A stretch of DNA of 64,000 nt from Paractinoplanes durhamensis (lineage in GTDB: Bacteria > Actinomycetota > Actinomycetes > Mycobacteriales > Micromonosporaceae). Each line of letters starts with the position of its first letter. The first letter of the stretch is position 1. The notes under the pieces are model-generated. The model worked only from the letters and a program-made list of their open reading frames with translations, did not search any database and was not told the DNA's origin. The stretch spans positions 124,001 to 188,000 of the forward strand of contig NZ_BOML01000038.1 in assembly GCF_016862175.1 (NCBI RefSeq), in the 5' to 3' direction. This document shows, piece after piece, positions 38,778 through 46,941 of this stretch. A program made the translations under genes and the position numbers.

Positions 38778-39209
38778 ATGACCGAGACCAAGAGTGAGCG
38801 GCGCCCGCGCCGTGACCCCAGCGGCCGCCTGTCCACCATCGGCGACCTGCTGGGCACCGCGCTGGCCGGGCTGGTGATCGGTGCTGTCCTGCTGCTGGCC
38901 TTCGAGGCGGTCCTGGCGCTGACCCGGGTGTCCGAGTTCGGCGGCACGAACGGCTGGCTCGCGCTGATCCTGCCGTTGTGGCTGTTCACCGAGGAGTTCC
39001 GGGCGGCCCGCGCGAGCGGGCCCTACCGTTTCGTTGCGGCGGTGCTGGGCGCCGGCTTCGGCGTGGCCGTCGGCATGAGCGTCGTCGGCGTGGTCGCCCC
39101 GCTCTTCCCCAACCTGGTCAGCGGGGTGGCCGGGGCGGCGAGCTGCACCGTGGTCTATTGCGTCGTCTGGTTCTACGGCCTGCGGTGGCTGAGCCACCGC
39201 GCGGGTTAG
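38778..39209 (+). CDS. Small membrane protein of unknown function
   Basis: This 143-residue protein has a charged N-terminus (MTETKSERRPRRDPSGR) and four predicted helices (about 28-50, 57-70, 83-108, 112-135). I recognise no family. It begins 28 bases after mqnE and ends 10 bases before the DUF4229 gene, so the three are probably one transcript. A role in menaquinone metabolism is only suggested by position. Confidence 0.75.
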   Translation: MTETKSERRPRRDPSGRLSTIGDLLGTALAGLVIGAVLLLAFEAVLALTRVSEFGGTNGWLALILPLWLFTEEFRAARASGPYRFVAAVLGAGFGVAVGMSVVGVVAPLFPNLVSGVAGAASCTVVYCVVWFYGLRWLSHRAG

Positions 39210-39219
39210 GAAGAGAGAG

Positions 39220-39525
39220 ATGAGTCCCCTCGTCAAGTACACGCTGGGCCGTCTGGGCCTGTTCGTGCTGCTCTTCGTGCTGCTCCTGCCGCTCCCGCTG
39301 AACATCCTGGTCAAGGCCATGATCGCGCTGCTGTTGTCGGCGGTGCTGTCCTACTTCCTGCTGTCCGACTGGCGCAACAAGGTCGGCGAGCAGCTCGGCG
39401 ACGTGGCGAGCCGCCGCGCCCAGGAGAAGGAGCGCCTGCGCGCCGCCCTGGCCGGCGACGAGGACGCGGCCACGGCCGGCGACCGCGCCACCCCGGTGGA
39501 CGAGAAGGTCGACGAGAAGAAGTAG
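39220..39525 (+). CDS. DUF4229-family small membrane protein
   Basis: The 101-residue protein starts SPLVKYTLGRLGLFVLLFVLLLPLPLNILVKAMIALLLSAVLSYFLL, two helices with a short turn, followed by LSDWRNKVGEQLGDV and a charged coiled-coil tail. This is the pattern of DUF4229 proteins in actinobacteria, whose function is unknown. AGAGAGA lies upstream of ATG 39220. It is the last gene before the cobalamin riboswitch. Confidence 0.8.
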   Translation: MSPLVKYTLGRLGLFVLLFVLLLPLPLNILVKAMIALLLSAVLSYFLLSDWRNKVGEQLGDVASRRAQEKERLRAALAGDEDAATAGDRATPVDEKVDEKK

Positions 39526-39529
39526 TAGC

Positions 39530-39625
39530 GTGCGGGGGACCGCGTCTCAGCGAAGCCGGTGTGAATCCGGCGCTGTCCCGCAACTGTGATGCCTCTTGAG
39601 GTCAAGCCAGGTCGCCTGGGCGCCG
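39530..39625 (+). promoter_or_regulatory. Cobalamin riboswitch
   Basis: The core GAAGCCGGTGTGAATCCGGC (39552-39571) is followed by GCTGTCCCGCAACTGTGA (39572-39589), the hallmark of B12 aptamers, and by AGCCAGGTCGCCTGG (39605-39619) as the closing box. It lies about 100 bases upstream of a btuF-like gene. In actinobacteria such elements usually block translation or transcription when adenosylcobalamin binds. Here the GGAGG at about 39718-39722 or the GC-rich stretch 39650-39680 could be the expression platform. Outer limits are approximate. Confidence 0.92.
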
Positions 39626-39727
39626 GTCGCGAAGTAGCGCTCTCGGGGAGGGGCGCCTCGCGGGCGGGCCACATTTCTGCGGGTCCTGTCGGCGAAGCAC
39701 CACACGCCCGGCCGACTGGAGGACCTC

Positions 39728-40651
39728 ATGAAACGTGTGCTCATCGCGGCGGCGACGGCTGCCGCCCTGTTGTTCGCGGGCGGATGCGGTGACGACAAAA
39801 CGACCACCACTCCCACGCCCAGCTCGTCAGCCAAAGAATTTCCGGTCACGGTCGGGCAGCTGACGCTCGACAAGCGGCCCGAGCGGATCATCTCGCTGAC
39901 CCCGACCGCCACCGAGATGCTGTTCGCGATCGGGGCCGGGCCGCAGGTCGCGGCGGTCGACGACCAGTCCAACTATCCGGTCAACGCGCCCAAGACCGAC
40001 CTGTCCGGCTTCAAGCCGAACGCCGAGGCGATCGCGGCGAAGAACCCGGACCTGGTGGTGCTGTCCAACGACATCGACAAGATCGTGGCGCAGCTGACGA
40101 CGCTGAAGGTTCCGGTCTACCTGCTGCCGGCCGCGACGAGCATGGACGACAGCTACCAGGAGATCGGCGAGCTCGGCACGCTCACCGGGCACCAGGCCGA
40201 GGCCGAGGCGGTGCACCAGCAGATGAGCACCCAGATCGACAAGATCGTGAAGGGCGTGCCGGCCCGGGCCAAGGCACTCAGCTACTACTACGAGCTCGAC
40301 CCGACGCTCTACTCGGTCACCTCGAAGACCTTCGTCGGTTCGATCTTCGCGATGTTCGGGATGACCAATGTGGCCGATGCCGCCGACCCGGACGGCGCCA
40401 AGGGCGGCTACCCGCAGCTCGCCCAGGAAGCGCTGATCACCGCCAACCCGGACACGATCTTCCTGGCCGACAGCAAGTGCTGCCAGCAGTCCGCGCCGAC
40501 CGTCGCGGCCCGCAAGGGCTGGAACACGATCACCGCGGTCAAGGCCGGTCAGATCTACCCGCTCGACGACGACATCGCCTCGCGCTGGGGACCCCGTACC
40601 GTCGATCTCGTCCAGTCCGTCGCCGATGCGGTGGTCAAGGTTCCGGCGTGA
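39728..40651 (+). CDS. btuF: Corrinoid ABC transporter substrate-binding lipoprotein (BtuF-like)
   Basis: This 307-residue lipoprotein (lipobox FAGGC, C20) has a periplasmic-binding-protein type III fold: RPERIISLTPTATEMLFAIGAGPQVAAVDDQSNYP, NPDLVVLSNDIDKIVAQLTTLKVPVYLLP and a final ALITANPDTIFLADSK. The family binds cobalamin or ferric siderophores. Cobalamin is favoured because the gene follows a B12 riboswitch. Translation starts at ATG 39728 after GGAGG. The permease overlaps by GTGA. Confidence 0.9.
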   Translation: MKRVLIAAATAAALLFAGGCGDDKTTTTPTPSSSAKEFPVTVGQLTLDKRPERIISLTPTATEMLFAIGAGPQVAAVDDQSNYPVNAPKTDLSGFKPNAEAIAAKNPDLVVLSNDIDKIVAQLTTLKVPVYLLPAATSMDDSYQEIGELGTLTGHQAEAEAVHQQMSTQIDKIVKGVPARAKALSYYYELDPTLYSVTSKTFVGSIFAMFGMTNVADAADPDGAKGGYPQLAQEALITANPDTIFLADSKCCQQSAPTVAARKGWNTITAVKAGQIYPLDDDIASRWGPRTVDLVQSVADAVVKVPA

Positions 40652-41706
40652 CGCCGGGCCTGCGGCCGGCCGGCCTGCGGCCGATCTGGCTGGTGGCAGG
40701 CCTTGTCGCGGTGCTGCTCGCGCTGGTCGCCGGCCTCGCCTTCGGCTCGGTCGCGCTCCCTCCGGCGGGCGTCGCGGCCGAGTTGCTCAATCTCCTTCCG
40801 GGTGTACGCCTACACAGCGGTCTCACCGAGCGGGAGATCGCGATCGTCACCGAGCTACGCCTGCCGCGGGTGATTCTCGGCCTCCTGGTGGGCGGCATGC
40901 TGGCCCTGGCCGGCGCCGCCTACCAGGGCGTCTTCCGCAACCCGCTGGCCGACCCGCACCTGCTCGGGGTGGCGGCCGGCGCCGGGCTCGGCGTCACCGT
41001 GGTGATCGCGTTCCGATCGACCGCCGGCGAGGCCACCGCGAACCTGCCGTTCGGCGTCCCGTTCGCGGCGTTCGCGGGCGCCCTCATCGCGGTCGCGCTG
41101 ACCTGGCTGTTGGGCGCGGCCGGCGGCCGGGACCGATCACCGGCCACGCTGATCCTGGCCGGGGTGGCGGTCTCGTCGTTCCTGGCCGCGGCCCAGACGT
41201 ACGTCATGCAGCAGCACGTCGACACCCTGCGCGAGGTCTACTCCTGGCTGCTCGGCCGGCTGGCCACCGCGGGCTGGCACGACGTGCTGCTGATCCTGCC
41301 GTACGCCGCGGTGACCGGCGCGATCGTCCTGTCCCAGCGCCGTGAGCTCGACGTCCTGACCGTCGGCGACGAGGAGGCGACCGGCCTGGGCCTGCATCCG
41401 CAGCGCAGCCGTTACCTGCTGATCGTCGCGGCCTCGCTCGGCACCGCGGCGGCGGTGTCGGTTTCCGGCCTGATCGGGTTCGTCGGCATCATCGTCCCGC
41501 ACACGATGCGCCTGCTGGCCGGCCCGAGTTACCGCTCGATCCTGCCGCTGTCGGTCCTGTTCGGCGGCGCGTTCCTGGCCCTGGCCGACCTGCTGGCCCG
41601 CACCGCGGGCGGCGCCGCCGAGATCCCGATCGGCGTGGTCACGGCGTTCTTCGGCGCCCCGTTCTTCATCGTCGTCCTCCGCACCACCCGGACGGCCGCG
41701 CCGTGA
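40648..41706 (+). CDS. btuC: Corrinoid ABC transporter permease (FecCD/BtuC family)
   Basis: The 352-residue protein has about ten helices and the family motifs LRLPRVILGLLVGGMLALAGAAYQGVFRNPLADPHLLGVAAGAGLG and SVSGLIGFVGIIVPHTMRLLAGPSYRSILPLS. It forms the dimeric channel for the substrate delivered by the BtuF-like protein. It starts at GTG 40648 in the upstream stop and ends in a GTGA overlap with the ATPase. Confidence 0.93.
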   Translation: MTPGLRPAGLRPIWLVAGLVAVLLALVAGLAFGSVALPPAGVAAELLNLLPGVRLHSGLTEREIAIVTELRLPRVILGLLVGGMLALAGAAYQGVFRNPLADPHLLGVAAGAGLGVTVVIAFRSTAGEATANLPFGVPFAAFAGALIAVALTWLLGAAGGRDRSPATLILAGVAVSSFLAAAQTYVMQQHVDTLREVYSWLLGRLATAGWHDVLLILPYAAVTGAIVLSQRRELDVLTVGDEEATGLGLHPQRSRYLLIVAASLGTAAAVSVSGLIGFVGIIVPHTMRLLAGPSYRSILPLSVLFGGAFLALADLLARTAGGAAEIPIGVVTAFFGAPFFIVVLRTTRTAAP

Positions 41707-42476
41707 GCGCGGCGGTCGTGGTGCGCGGGCTTCGGGTGCGGCTGGAGCGGGCGCTCATCGTGGACGGGGTCGACCTCGAGGTCGACGGCGGCGAGTGGGT
41801 GACGGTGATCGGGCCGAACGGGGCCGGGAAGTCGACGGCGCTGCGGGCCATCGGCGGACTGCTCCCGTTCGAGGGGAGTGTCGAGCTCAACGGGGTGCCG
41901 GTCGACCGGCTGCCGCGGCGGGAACGGGCCAAGACGATCGCCACGGTGGCCCAGTCGCCGGTGGTGCCGCCGGCCATGCGCGTCGTCGACTACGTACTTC
42001 TGGGGCGTACCCCCTATATGCCGCCGCTCGGCCGGGAGTCGGCCGCCGACCTGGTGGCGGTCGAGGAGGTTCTCGGCGAGCTCGACCTGGAACGCTTCGC
42101 CGGGCGGCGGCTCGACACGCTCAGCGGCGGCGAACGGCAGCGGGTGTTCCTGGCCCGGGCGCTGACCCAGGGGGCCCGCATCCTGCTGCTCGACGAGCCG
42201 ACCAGCGCGCTCGACATCGGACATCAGCAGGAGGTGCTGGAGCTGGTCGACCGGCTGCGCGCCGAGCGTGGCCTGACCGTGCTGGCGACGATGCACGACC
42301 TGACCACCGCCGGCGAGTACGCCGACCGCATGGTGCTGCTGTCGGCGGGCCGGGTGGTGGCAGCCGGCCCGCCGGCAGAGGTGCTGACCGAGAAGAATCT
42401 GGCCGAGCACTACAAGGTGCGGGTGCGAGTCATCGAGGGTGACCACGGCCCGCTGGTGGTTCCGGTCCGCGGTTAG
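41703..42476 (+). CDS. btuD: Corrinoid ABC transporter ATPase (BtuD-like)
   Basis: This 257-residue ATPase has Walker A GPNGAGKST, signature LSGGERQRV, Walker B ILLLDEPTSALD and H-loop TMHDL, with the Y/F-rich YVLLGRTPYMP segment typical of FecE/BtuD proteins. It powers the BtuC-type permease. The stop TAG (42474-42476) merges into a 21-base-pair inverted repeat that should end transcription. Confidence 0.93.
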   Translation: MSAAVVVRGLRVRLERALIVDGVDLEVDGGEWVTVIGPNGAGKSTALRAIGGLLPFEGSVELNGVPVDRLPRRERAKTIATVAQSPVVPPAMRVVDYVLLGRTPYMPPLGRESAADLVAVEEVLGELDLERFAGRRLDTLSGGERQRVFLARALTQGARILLLDEPTSALDIGHQQEVLELVDRLRAERGLTVLATMHDLTTAGEYADRMVLLSAGRVVAAGPPAEVLTEKNLAEHYKVRVRVIEGDHGPLVVPVRG

Positions 42477-42566
42477 GGCCGGTCCGGCCGATCACGCCGG
42501 GCTGCGGCGTGGCCCAGCCGGCGGCTGGACCTCGCCTCGCTCCCACGTGATCGGCCGGACCGGCCC
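42476..42566. terminator. Long inverted repeat, bidirectional terminator
   Basis: Arms 42476-42496 and 42546-42566 are perfectly complementary over 21 bases and rich in GC, with a 49-base loop that holds a smaller CAGCC/GGCTG hairpin. It lies between the convergent btuD and SGNH-esterase stops, starting within the btuD stop codon. There is no U-tract, as is common in high-GC actinobacteria. Confidence 0.75.
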
Positions 42567-42569
42567 TGG

Positions 42570-43403
42570 CTATTTCAGCAGCGCGGCCAGTGGGATGTTC
42601 TGGTTGCGGAGGGCGTTGGCCACCACGATCGCGATCTGCTGAGCGCCGTACGCCTCGAAGTGGGTGTGGTCGTTGCAGAAGAACGCGCCGACCGTGCCCG
42701 CGGTGTAGTCACCGTTGTTCGGGCAGAACTTCAGCGAGTTGTAGAGCGACACGCTCAGTGTCTGCAGGTCGATGACGGGGGAGCCGGTGGCGGTGCCGGC
42801 CGCGGTCGTCTGGGTGACGAAGCCGCGGTTCTTCACGGCCGTGCTGCCCGAGCAGGTGATCGCCGCGACCGCGGTCAGCAGCACCGGATGCGCGCCGCGG
42901 GCCAGGGCGGTCTGCGCCATCATCGTCAGCAACTGCTGGTAGCGGGCGGTGCCGACGTGCCGGGGACAGTTGGTGTCGCCGTCGTTGATGCCGAACTGGA
43001 TGAACAGATAGTCACCGGCCTTCAGACCGGTGGTCGTGTTCAGCATCTGCTGCCAGCGCGACGAGTAGGTGGTCGAGCTGAGCACGCACTCACCGCTCGC
43101 ATCCTTGGTGCTTGTCACGTTGCCCTCGTAGAGCCACGTCTGGATGCTGCGGCCGGCGACGGCCAGGTTCTTGACCGCGGCCCCGGAGTTGAACAGGGCC
43201 CCGAACTGGGCGCCCCAGCCGACCGGGCAGGTGGCGCTGGGGTTGGCCATCGTCGAGTCACCGGCGAGCCACACGTTGACGGTGGCGGCAGCGGCTGAGG
43301 GAGCGACTGCGGCGCAGGCCGGACCGGCCAGCGCGGCGGACACGCCGACCAGGTGAAGCGGGACGAGCAGGGCGAGAGCGACGAGCCAGCGGAGCTTCTT
43401 CAT
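42570..43403 (-). CDS. Secreted SGNH esterase, rhamnogalacturonan acetylesterase-like
   Basis: The 277-residue protein has a signal peptide (KKLRWLVALALLVPLHLVGVSAALA) and SGNH blocks: WLAGDSTM with nucleophile about S50, GINDGD with block III Asn, and FCNDHTHFEAYGAQQIA with the Asp/His pair. CE12 rhamnogalacturonan acetylesterases have this GDST and DxxH layout. It probably removes acetyl groups from pectic side chains outside the cell. ATG 43403 has GGAGG five bases upstream. A palindrome at 43479-43494 is a candidate LacI-type operator. Confidence 0.88.
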   Translation of the reverse strand: MKKLRWLVALALLVPLHLVGVSAALAGPACAAVAPSAAAATVNVWLAGDSTMANPSATCPVGWGAQFGALFNSGAAVKNLAVAGRSIQTWLYEGNVTSTKDASGECVLSSTTYSSRWQQMLNTTTGLKAGDYLFIQFGINDGDTNCPRHVGTARYQQLLTMMAQTALARGAHPVLLTAVAAITCSGSTAVKNRGFVTQTTAAGTATGSPVIDLQTLSVSLYNSLKFCPNNGDYTAGTVGAFFCNDHTHFEAYGAQQIAIVVANALRNQNIPLAALLK

Positions 43404-43478
43404 GAGGTCCTCCATCTCGGCGGCGCCGCGGGGGACGGTCGCGGCACACGCCAAGACAGTGACATTCATCTATGTGTG

Positions 43479-43494
43479 AGGCAAGCGCTTACCT
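43479..43494 (-). promoter_or_regulatory. LacI-type palindrome upstream of the SGNH esterase
   Basis: AGGCAAGCGCTTACCT is a 16-base palindrome with one mismatched pair and the central AAGCGCTT seen in LacI/GalR operators. It is 75 bases upstream of the esterase start and overlaps the end of the glyoxalase-like gene. It suggests sugar-responsive repression. Confidence 0.5.
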
Positions 43495-44253
43495 ATCGGG
43501 AGCCAGGATCGCGAACATGCCGCCCTGCGGGTCCTCGAGCACCGCGTACCGCCCGATCGACAGGTTCGTCGGCGGCCGCAGCATCTGCCCGCCGAGCGCC
43601 CGCGCGTGCATCGCCGCCCGGTCGCAGTCCTGCACCGCGAAATAGATCATCCAGTGCGCCGGCATGTCGACCGGCCAGTCCGGCGCCGACATCGGCTGGA
43701 TCCCGCAGATCGGCGTCTCGTTCAGCTTCGCCACCAGATAGGGCGAAGAACCCATGGTGCTGTGCCGGAACGCCCAGCCGAACACCGAGCCGTAGAAGAC
43801 CGCCGACCCGTCCAGATCGCGGGTGTTCAACTCGTTCCAGGTCAGCGAGCCGGGGATGTCGAACACGGCCGCGCCGCGCATCGTGCCCGCCTGCCAGACG
43901 CTGAACGGCGCCCCGGACGGGTCGAGGAAGGCCGCCATCCGGCCCTGGTCGAGCACGTCGAACGGAGCGACCAGAACCTTCCCGCCGGCCGCGGCCACCC
44001 GGTCGGCGACCGCGTCCGCGTCGGCGGTGGCGATGTAGGTGCTCCAGGCGGTGGGCTGGCCCTCGCCGTAGAGCGGTCCGGCCCCCGCCACCGGGCGGCC
44101 GTTGAGCATGAAGGTCGTGTATCCGCCGAACTCCTCGCCGGCCACGTCGGCCGTCCAGCCGAACAGGCCGGAGTAGAAGCGCTTCGCATCCGCGAGATCG
44201 GCGGTCCCCAAATCAACCCACGTGGGAAAGCCAGGCGTCGATGCGGTGGTCAT
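43489..44253 (-). CDS. Two-domain glyoxalase/VOC-family protein
   Basis: This protein of about 254 residues has two VOC halves, GFPTWVDLGTADLADAKRFYSGLFGW (about 7-120) and LTWNELNTRDLDGSAVFYGSVFGW (about 132-250), each ending in a segment like FLDPSGAPFSVWQ or LEDPQGGMFAIL. Related actinobacterial proteins are annotated as hydroxylases or glyoxalase-like proteins without known substrates. ATG 44253 (MTTASTPGFP) is chosen; the longer frame lacks family-like sequence. Confidence 0.88.
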   Translation of the reverse strand: MTTASTPGFPTWVDLGTADLADAKRFYSGLFGWTADVAGEEFGGYTTFMLNGRPVAGAGPLYGEGQPTAWSTYIATADADAVADRVAAAGGKVLVAPFDVLDQGRMAAFLDPSGAPFSVWQAGTMRGAAVFDIPGSLTWNELNTRDLDGSAVFYGSVFGWAFRHSTMGSSPYLVAKLNETPICGIQPMSAPDWPVDMPAHWMIYFAVQDCDRAAMHARALGGQMLRPPTNLSIGRYAVLEDPQGGMFAILAPDR

Positions 44254-44303
44254 CAGCGAATAGTGACACCGAGATCCTTTGATCAGTCTTAAGTGTCGAC
44301 GTT

Positions 44304-45044
44304 CTAGCTGAATCGCCGGCCTTCGTCCCGCCGATAGGCCCACAAAGCCACCCCAGCCAGGGCAATCGTCCATGTGAGAAGCGACACAAGCGAGGCCGGA
44401 CTAAAGGGATATTCGCCAACCGCGGCCCACATCAGACGCACCGCACCGCCGGTCGGCAGGAACGGACCGACCGTCTCGACGAAGCCGGGTGCCCACCCGG
44501 GCGCGGTCATCAGGCCGCCGCCGAACGCCAGCGGCAGGAACAGCACCTGGGCCACCACCACCGCGGCCTTCGGCGGCATCGAGTAGCCGATCGCGAGGCC
44601 CATCAGGATGAACGGCACCGAGATCAACGCGACGCAGAGGGCGGCGAGCACGAACCGGGCCGGGCTCAGCGTCGCCGCGGTCAGGAACGCCGAGATGAGT
44701 ACGACCGGGAGCAGCGCGACGGCCATCAGGGCGAGGCCGGCCAGCAGGCGACCGGCGAAGCGGGGCAGGGCACCGGCAGCCAGCGTCCGAACGTACGGAT
44801 CCCAGGGCTGCACCCGGTCGTCGGCCACGCCCACGCCGTACGAGAAAAGGTTGGTGCTCATCACCGCGAAGGTCAGCATCGACGCGGTCGCGAACGTCGC
44901 GAAGTGCGGATCGTCGCCGGCGTAGGGGACCACGAAGGCGAGCATCGAGGCGGCCGGCCAGATCGCGCTGCCGACGATCGCGATCGGCGTGCGCGAGGTC
45001 TCGATCAGCTGGAACCGGGCGTGGGTGAGGGTCAGCGCGGACAT
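44304..45044 (-). CDS. ABC-2 type transporter permease
   Basis: This 246-residue protein has six helices (for example IVGSAIWPAASMLAFVV, GLALMAVALLPVVLISAFL, FVLAALCVALISVPFILMGLAIGYSM) and the internal ...PTGGAVRLMWAAVGEYP segment typical of ABC-2 permeases. Its start overlaps the ATPase by 13 bases. It is the last gene of a four-gene minus-strand operon that starts at 46883. Function: export, perhaps of a drug or lipid. Confidence 0.88.
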   Translation of the reverse strand: MSALTLTHARFQLIETSRTPIAIVGSAIWPAASMLAFVVPYAGDDPHFATFATASMLTFAVMSTNLFSYGVGVADDRVQPWDPYVRTLAAGALPRFAGRLLAGLALMAVALLPVVLISAFLTAATLSPARFVLAALCVALISVPFILMGLAIGYSMPPKAAVVVAQVLFLPLAFGGGLMTAPGWAPGFVETVGPFLPTGGAVRLMWAAVGEYPFSPASLVSLLTWTIALAGVALWAYRRDEGRRFS

Positions 45045-45916
45045 GCTTCCTCCAGGCGGGTCAGGCGCAGGAACGCCTCCTCCAGCGAGGCCGGGCGCAC
45101 CTCCAGGTCGGCGAACGGGACATCGGCCGCGACCAGGTCGCGGACCAGCCGATCAGCGTCGGGGCTGAGCAGGTGCCAGCGGTCACCGTCGCGTTCGGTC
45201 GCGGTCACCCCGGCAAGAGCGGGCAGGGGTACGGGTGACGTCAGGCTGATCCGGCGGACGGCGACCAGGCCGCGGACCGCGTCGACGGTGTCGTCGGCCA
45301 GCACCCGGCCGCCGCCGAGCACCACCGCGCGGTCCGCCAGCGACTCGATCTCCTCCAGGTAGTGGCTGGTCAGCACGACCGTGCCGCCGTCGGCGTGGAA
45401 CTGGCGGATGCCGTCCCACAGCGAGCGGCGCGCCTCGACGTCGAGGCCGGTGGTCGGCTCGTCCAGGAAGACGATCCGCGGCCGGCCGGCGAAGGCCAGC
45501 GCCACCGCGACCCGCCGTTTCTCGCCGCCGGACAGACCGCCGGTCTGCCGCCGGACAAGGTCGGTCAGCCCGAAGCGGGTGAGCAGCTCGGCGCGGGGCA
45601 GCGGGTCGGGGTAGTGCGCCCGTACGAAATCAATCACCTCGCCGACCCGCAGCGTGCCCGGCAGGCCGGTCTCCTGTGGAGTGACCCCGAGATGCCGCCG
45701 GCTTGCCGGCAGGCGCGGGTCCGCGCCGAGCAGCTCGACCCGCCCGGAGCTGGGTTTGCGGATGCCGGTGAGCAGGCTGATCAGGGTGGACTTGCCGGCG
45801 CCGTTGGGGCCGAGCACCCCGACGATCGCGCCGGCGGCGATGTCGAGCGAGACGTGGTCGAGGGCGAGGGCGTCGCCGTAACGACGGGTGACGTCGATGG
45901 CGCGGGCGAGGATCAT
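45032..45916 (-). CDS. ABC transporter ATP-binding protein (drug-export type)
   Basis: The 294-residue ATPase has Walker A GPNGAGKST, signature GLSGGEKRRV, Walker B IVFLDEPTTGLD and H-loop TSHYLEE, plus the C-terminal extension of about 80 residues found in DrrA/CcmA-like exporters. It overlaps the wHTH regulator gene by ATGA and the permease by 13 bases. It acts with the permease at 44304. Confidence 0.93.
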   Translation of the reverse strand: MILARAIDVTRRYGDALALDHVSLDIAAGAIVGVLGPNGAGKSTLISLLTGIRKPSSGRVELLGADPRLPASRRHLGVTPQETGLPGTLRVGEVIDFVRAHYPDPLPRAELLTRFGLTDLVRRQTGGLSGGEKRRVAVALAFAGRPRIVFLDEPTTGLDVEARRSLWDGIRQFHADGGTVVLTSHYLEEIESLADRAVVLGGGRVLADDTVDAVRGLVAVRRISLTSPVPLPALAGVTATERDGDRWHLLSPDADRLVRDLVAADVPFADLEVRPASLEEAFLRLTRLEEACPR

Positions 45917-46224
45917 GACTGCGCTCCCGGATCGAGCAGGGTCCGTAACGCCGCCGTGTACTCCTCGAAGGCGAGCCGACCGCGGCGGGTGAGACGGATG
46001 AGCGTGGCCGGCGTGCGGCCCTGGTGGGTCTTGGTCACCTCGACATATCCGGCGTCCTCGAGCTTGCGCAGGTGGACCGAGAGGTTGCCGGCGGTCATCC
46101 CCAGTGACTCCTGCAGGCGGGGGAAGGTGACCTTGTCGTCGTCGCGGAGGGCGGACAGCGCGGACACGACGCGCAGCCGGGCCTGGGCGTGGATGACCGG
46201 ATCGAGCTCGGTGCTCTCGCTCAT
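45913..46224 (-). CDS. Winged-helix transcriptional regulator (MarR/ArsR-like, DUF-type)
   Basis: This 103-residue protein is a single winged helix: IHAQARLRVVSALSALRDDDKVTFPRLQESLGMTAGNLSVHLRKLEDAGYVEVTKTHQGRTPATLIRLTRRGRLAFEEY. Such small proteins often repress their own ABC operon. ATGA overlaps link it to the genes on both sides. A dyad upstream of the operon (46891-46907) is the likely binding site. Confidence 0.88.
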   Translation of the reverse strand: MSESTELDPVIHAQARLRVVSALSALRDDDKVTFPRLQESLGMTAGNLSVHLRKLEDAGYVEVTKTHQGRTPATLIRLTRRGRLAFEEYTAALRTLLDPGAQS

Positions 46225-46883
46225 CGCAGCCGCCGCCAACCGAGGATGCCGGCCACGATCATGCCGCCGCCGCCGAGGCCCCCGACGATCAGCGAATGCC
46301 AGCCGGGGCCGGCCACGATGCCGGCGATGTTGACCGCGCTGGTCCAGGCGCCGAGCACGAAGAGCTGCCGGTCCTGCCAGATCGCGCTGCCGGCCATGTG
46401 CAGCGCGCCGGTGAGCGCGACCATGCCGCCGGCCCAGAGCAGCCCGGCCTTGGGGTCGGGCAACTCGGGGGCGAGCCGGCTGAAGAGCACCGAGAAGCTG
46501 AAGAAGGAGATCGACCACGACCAGCCGTAGATCAGGCCGGCCCGCGAGCTCGGCCCGCTGGTGCGCCGGAGCGGGCGGCTGCCGGCGAAGCCGGTGGTGA
46601 CGCCGGCCGCGATGAACAGCAGCATCAGCGCGATGATCGGGAGCCAGTCGGGCAGGTCGGCGTAGACCCGGCCGCCGGGGCCGAAGCGCAGGAAGAACAG
46701 GCCGAAGCCGAGCAGCCAGGCGAAGCCCCACGGCCAATACATCAATCTCGGATCGGGGGCGATGTCGCGAACCAGGTTGGCCCGCTCGCGCTCGATCAGG
46801 GCGAGAGCATCGGCCGGATTGCCGAGCGGGATGTCCTCGTCCGGGGAGTCGTCGTCCGGGGAGACGCTGTCGTGGGATGGCAT
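46221..46883 (-). CDS. Membrane protein heading the wHTH/ABC operon
   Basis: The 220-residue protein has an acidic N-terminus (SVSPDDDSPDEDIPLG), a helix with ADALALIERERANLVRDI, then five or six membrane helices (WPWGFAWLLGFGLFFLRFG, WLPIIALMLLFIAAGVTTGF, and later pairs). This type regularly precedes small wHTH regulators in actinobacteria (recalled). It has no assigned function. ATG 46883 is chosen because the longer frame has no conserved features. Confidence 0.78.
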   Translation of the reverse strand: MPSHDSVSPDDDSPDEDIPLGNPADALALIERERANLVRDIAPDPRLMYWPWGFAWLLGFGLFFLRFGPGGRVYADLPDWLPIIALMLLFIAAGVTTGFAGSRPLRRTSGPSSRAGLIYGWSWSISFFSFSVLFSRLAPELPDPKAGLLWAGGMVALTGALHMAGSAIWQDRQLFVLGAWTSAVNIAGIVAGPGWHSLIVGGLGGGGMIVAGILGWRRLR

Positions 46884-46890
46884 GCAAAGA

Positions 46891-46907
46891 ACTTTACCGA
46901 ACAAAGT
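46891..46907. promoter_or_regulatory. ACTTT-N7-AAAGT dyad, candidate wHTH operator
   Basis: ACTTTACCGAACAAAGT is a five-base dyad with a seven-base centre, eight bases before the ATG of the operon's first gene, and half-sites (AAAGT) recur at 46926-46930. It lies in the 58-base gap to the divergent GNAT gene. Binding by the operon's wHTH protein is inferred. Confidence 0.5.
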
Positions 46908-46941
46908 CAAAGAGGTTTGTGCCATAAAGTAGGCTGCCCGC

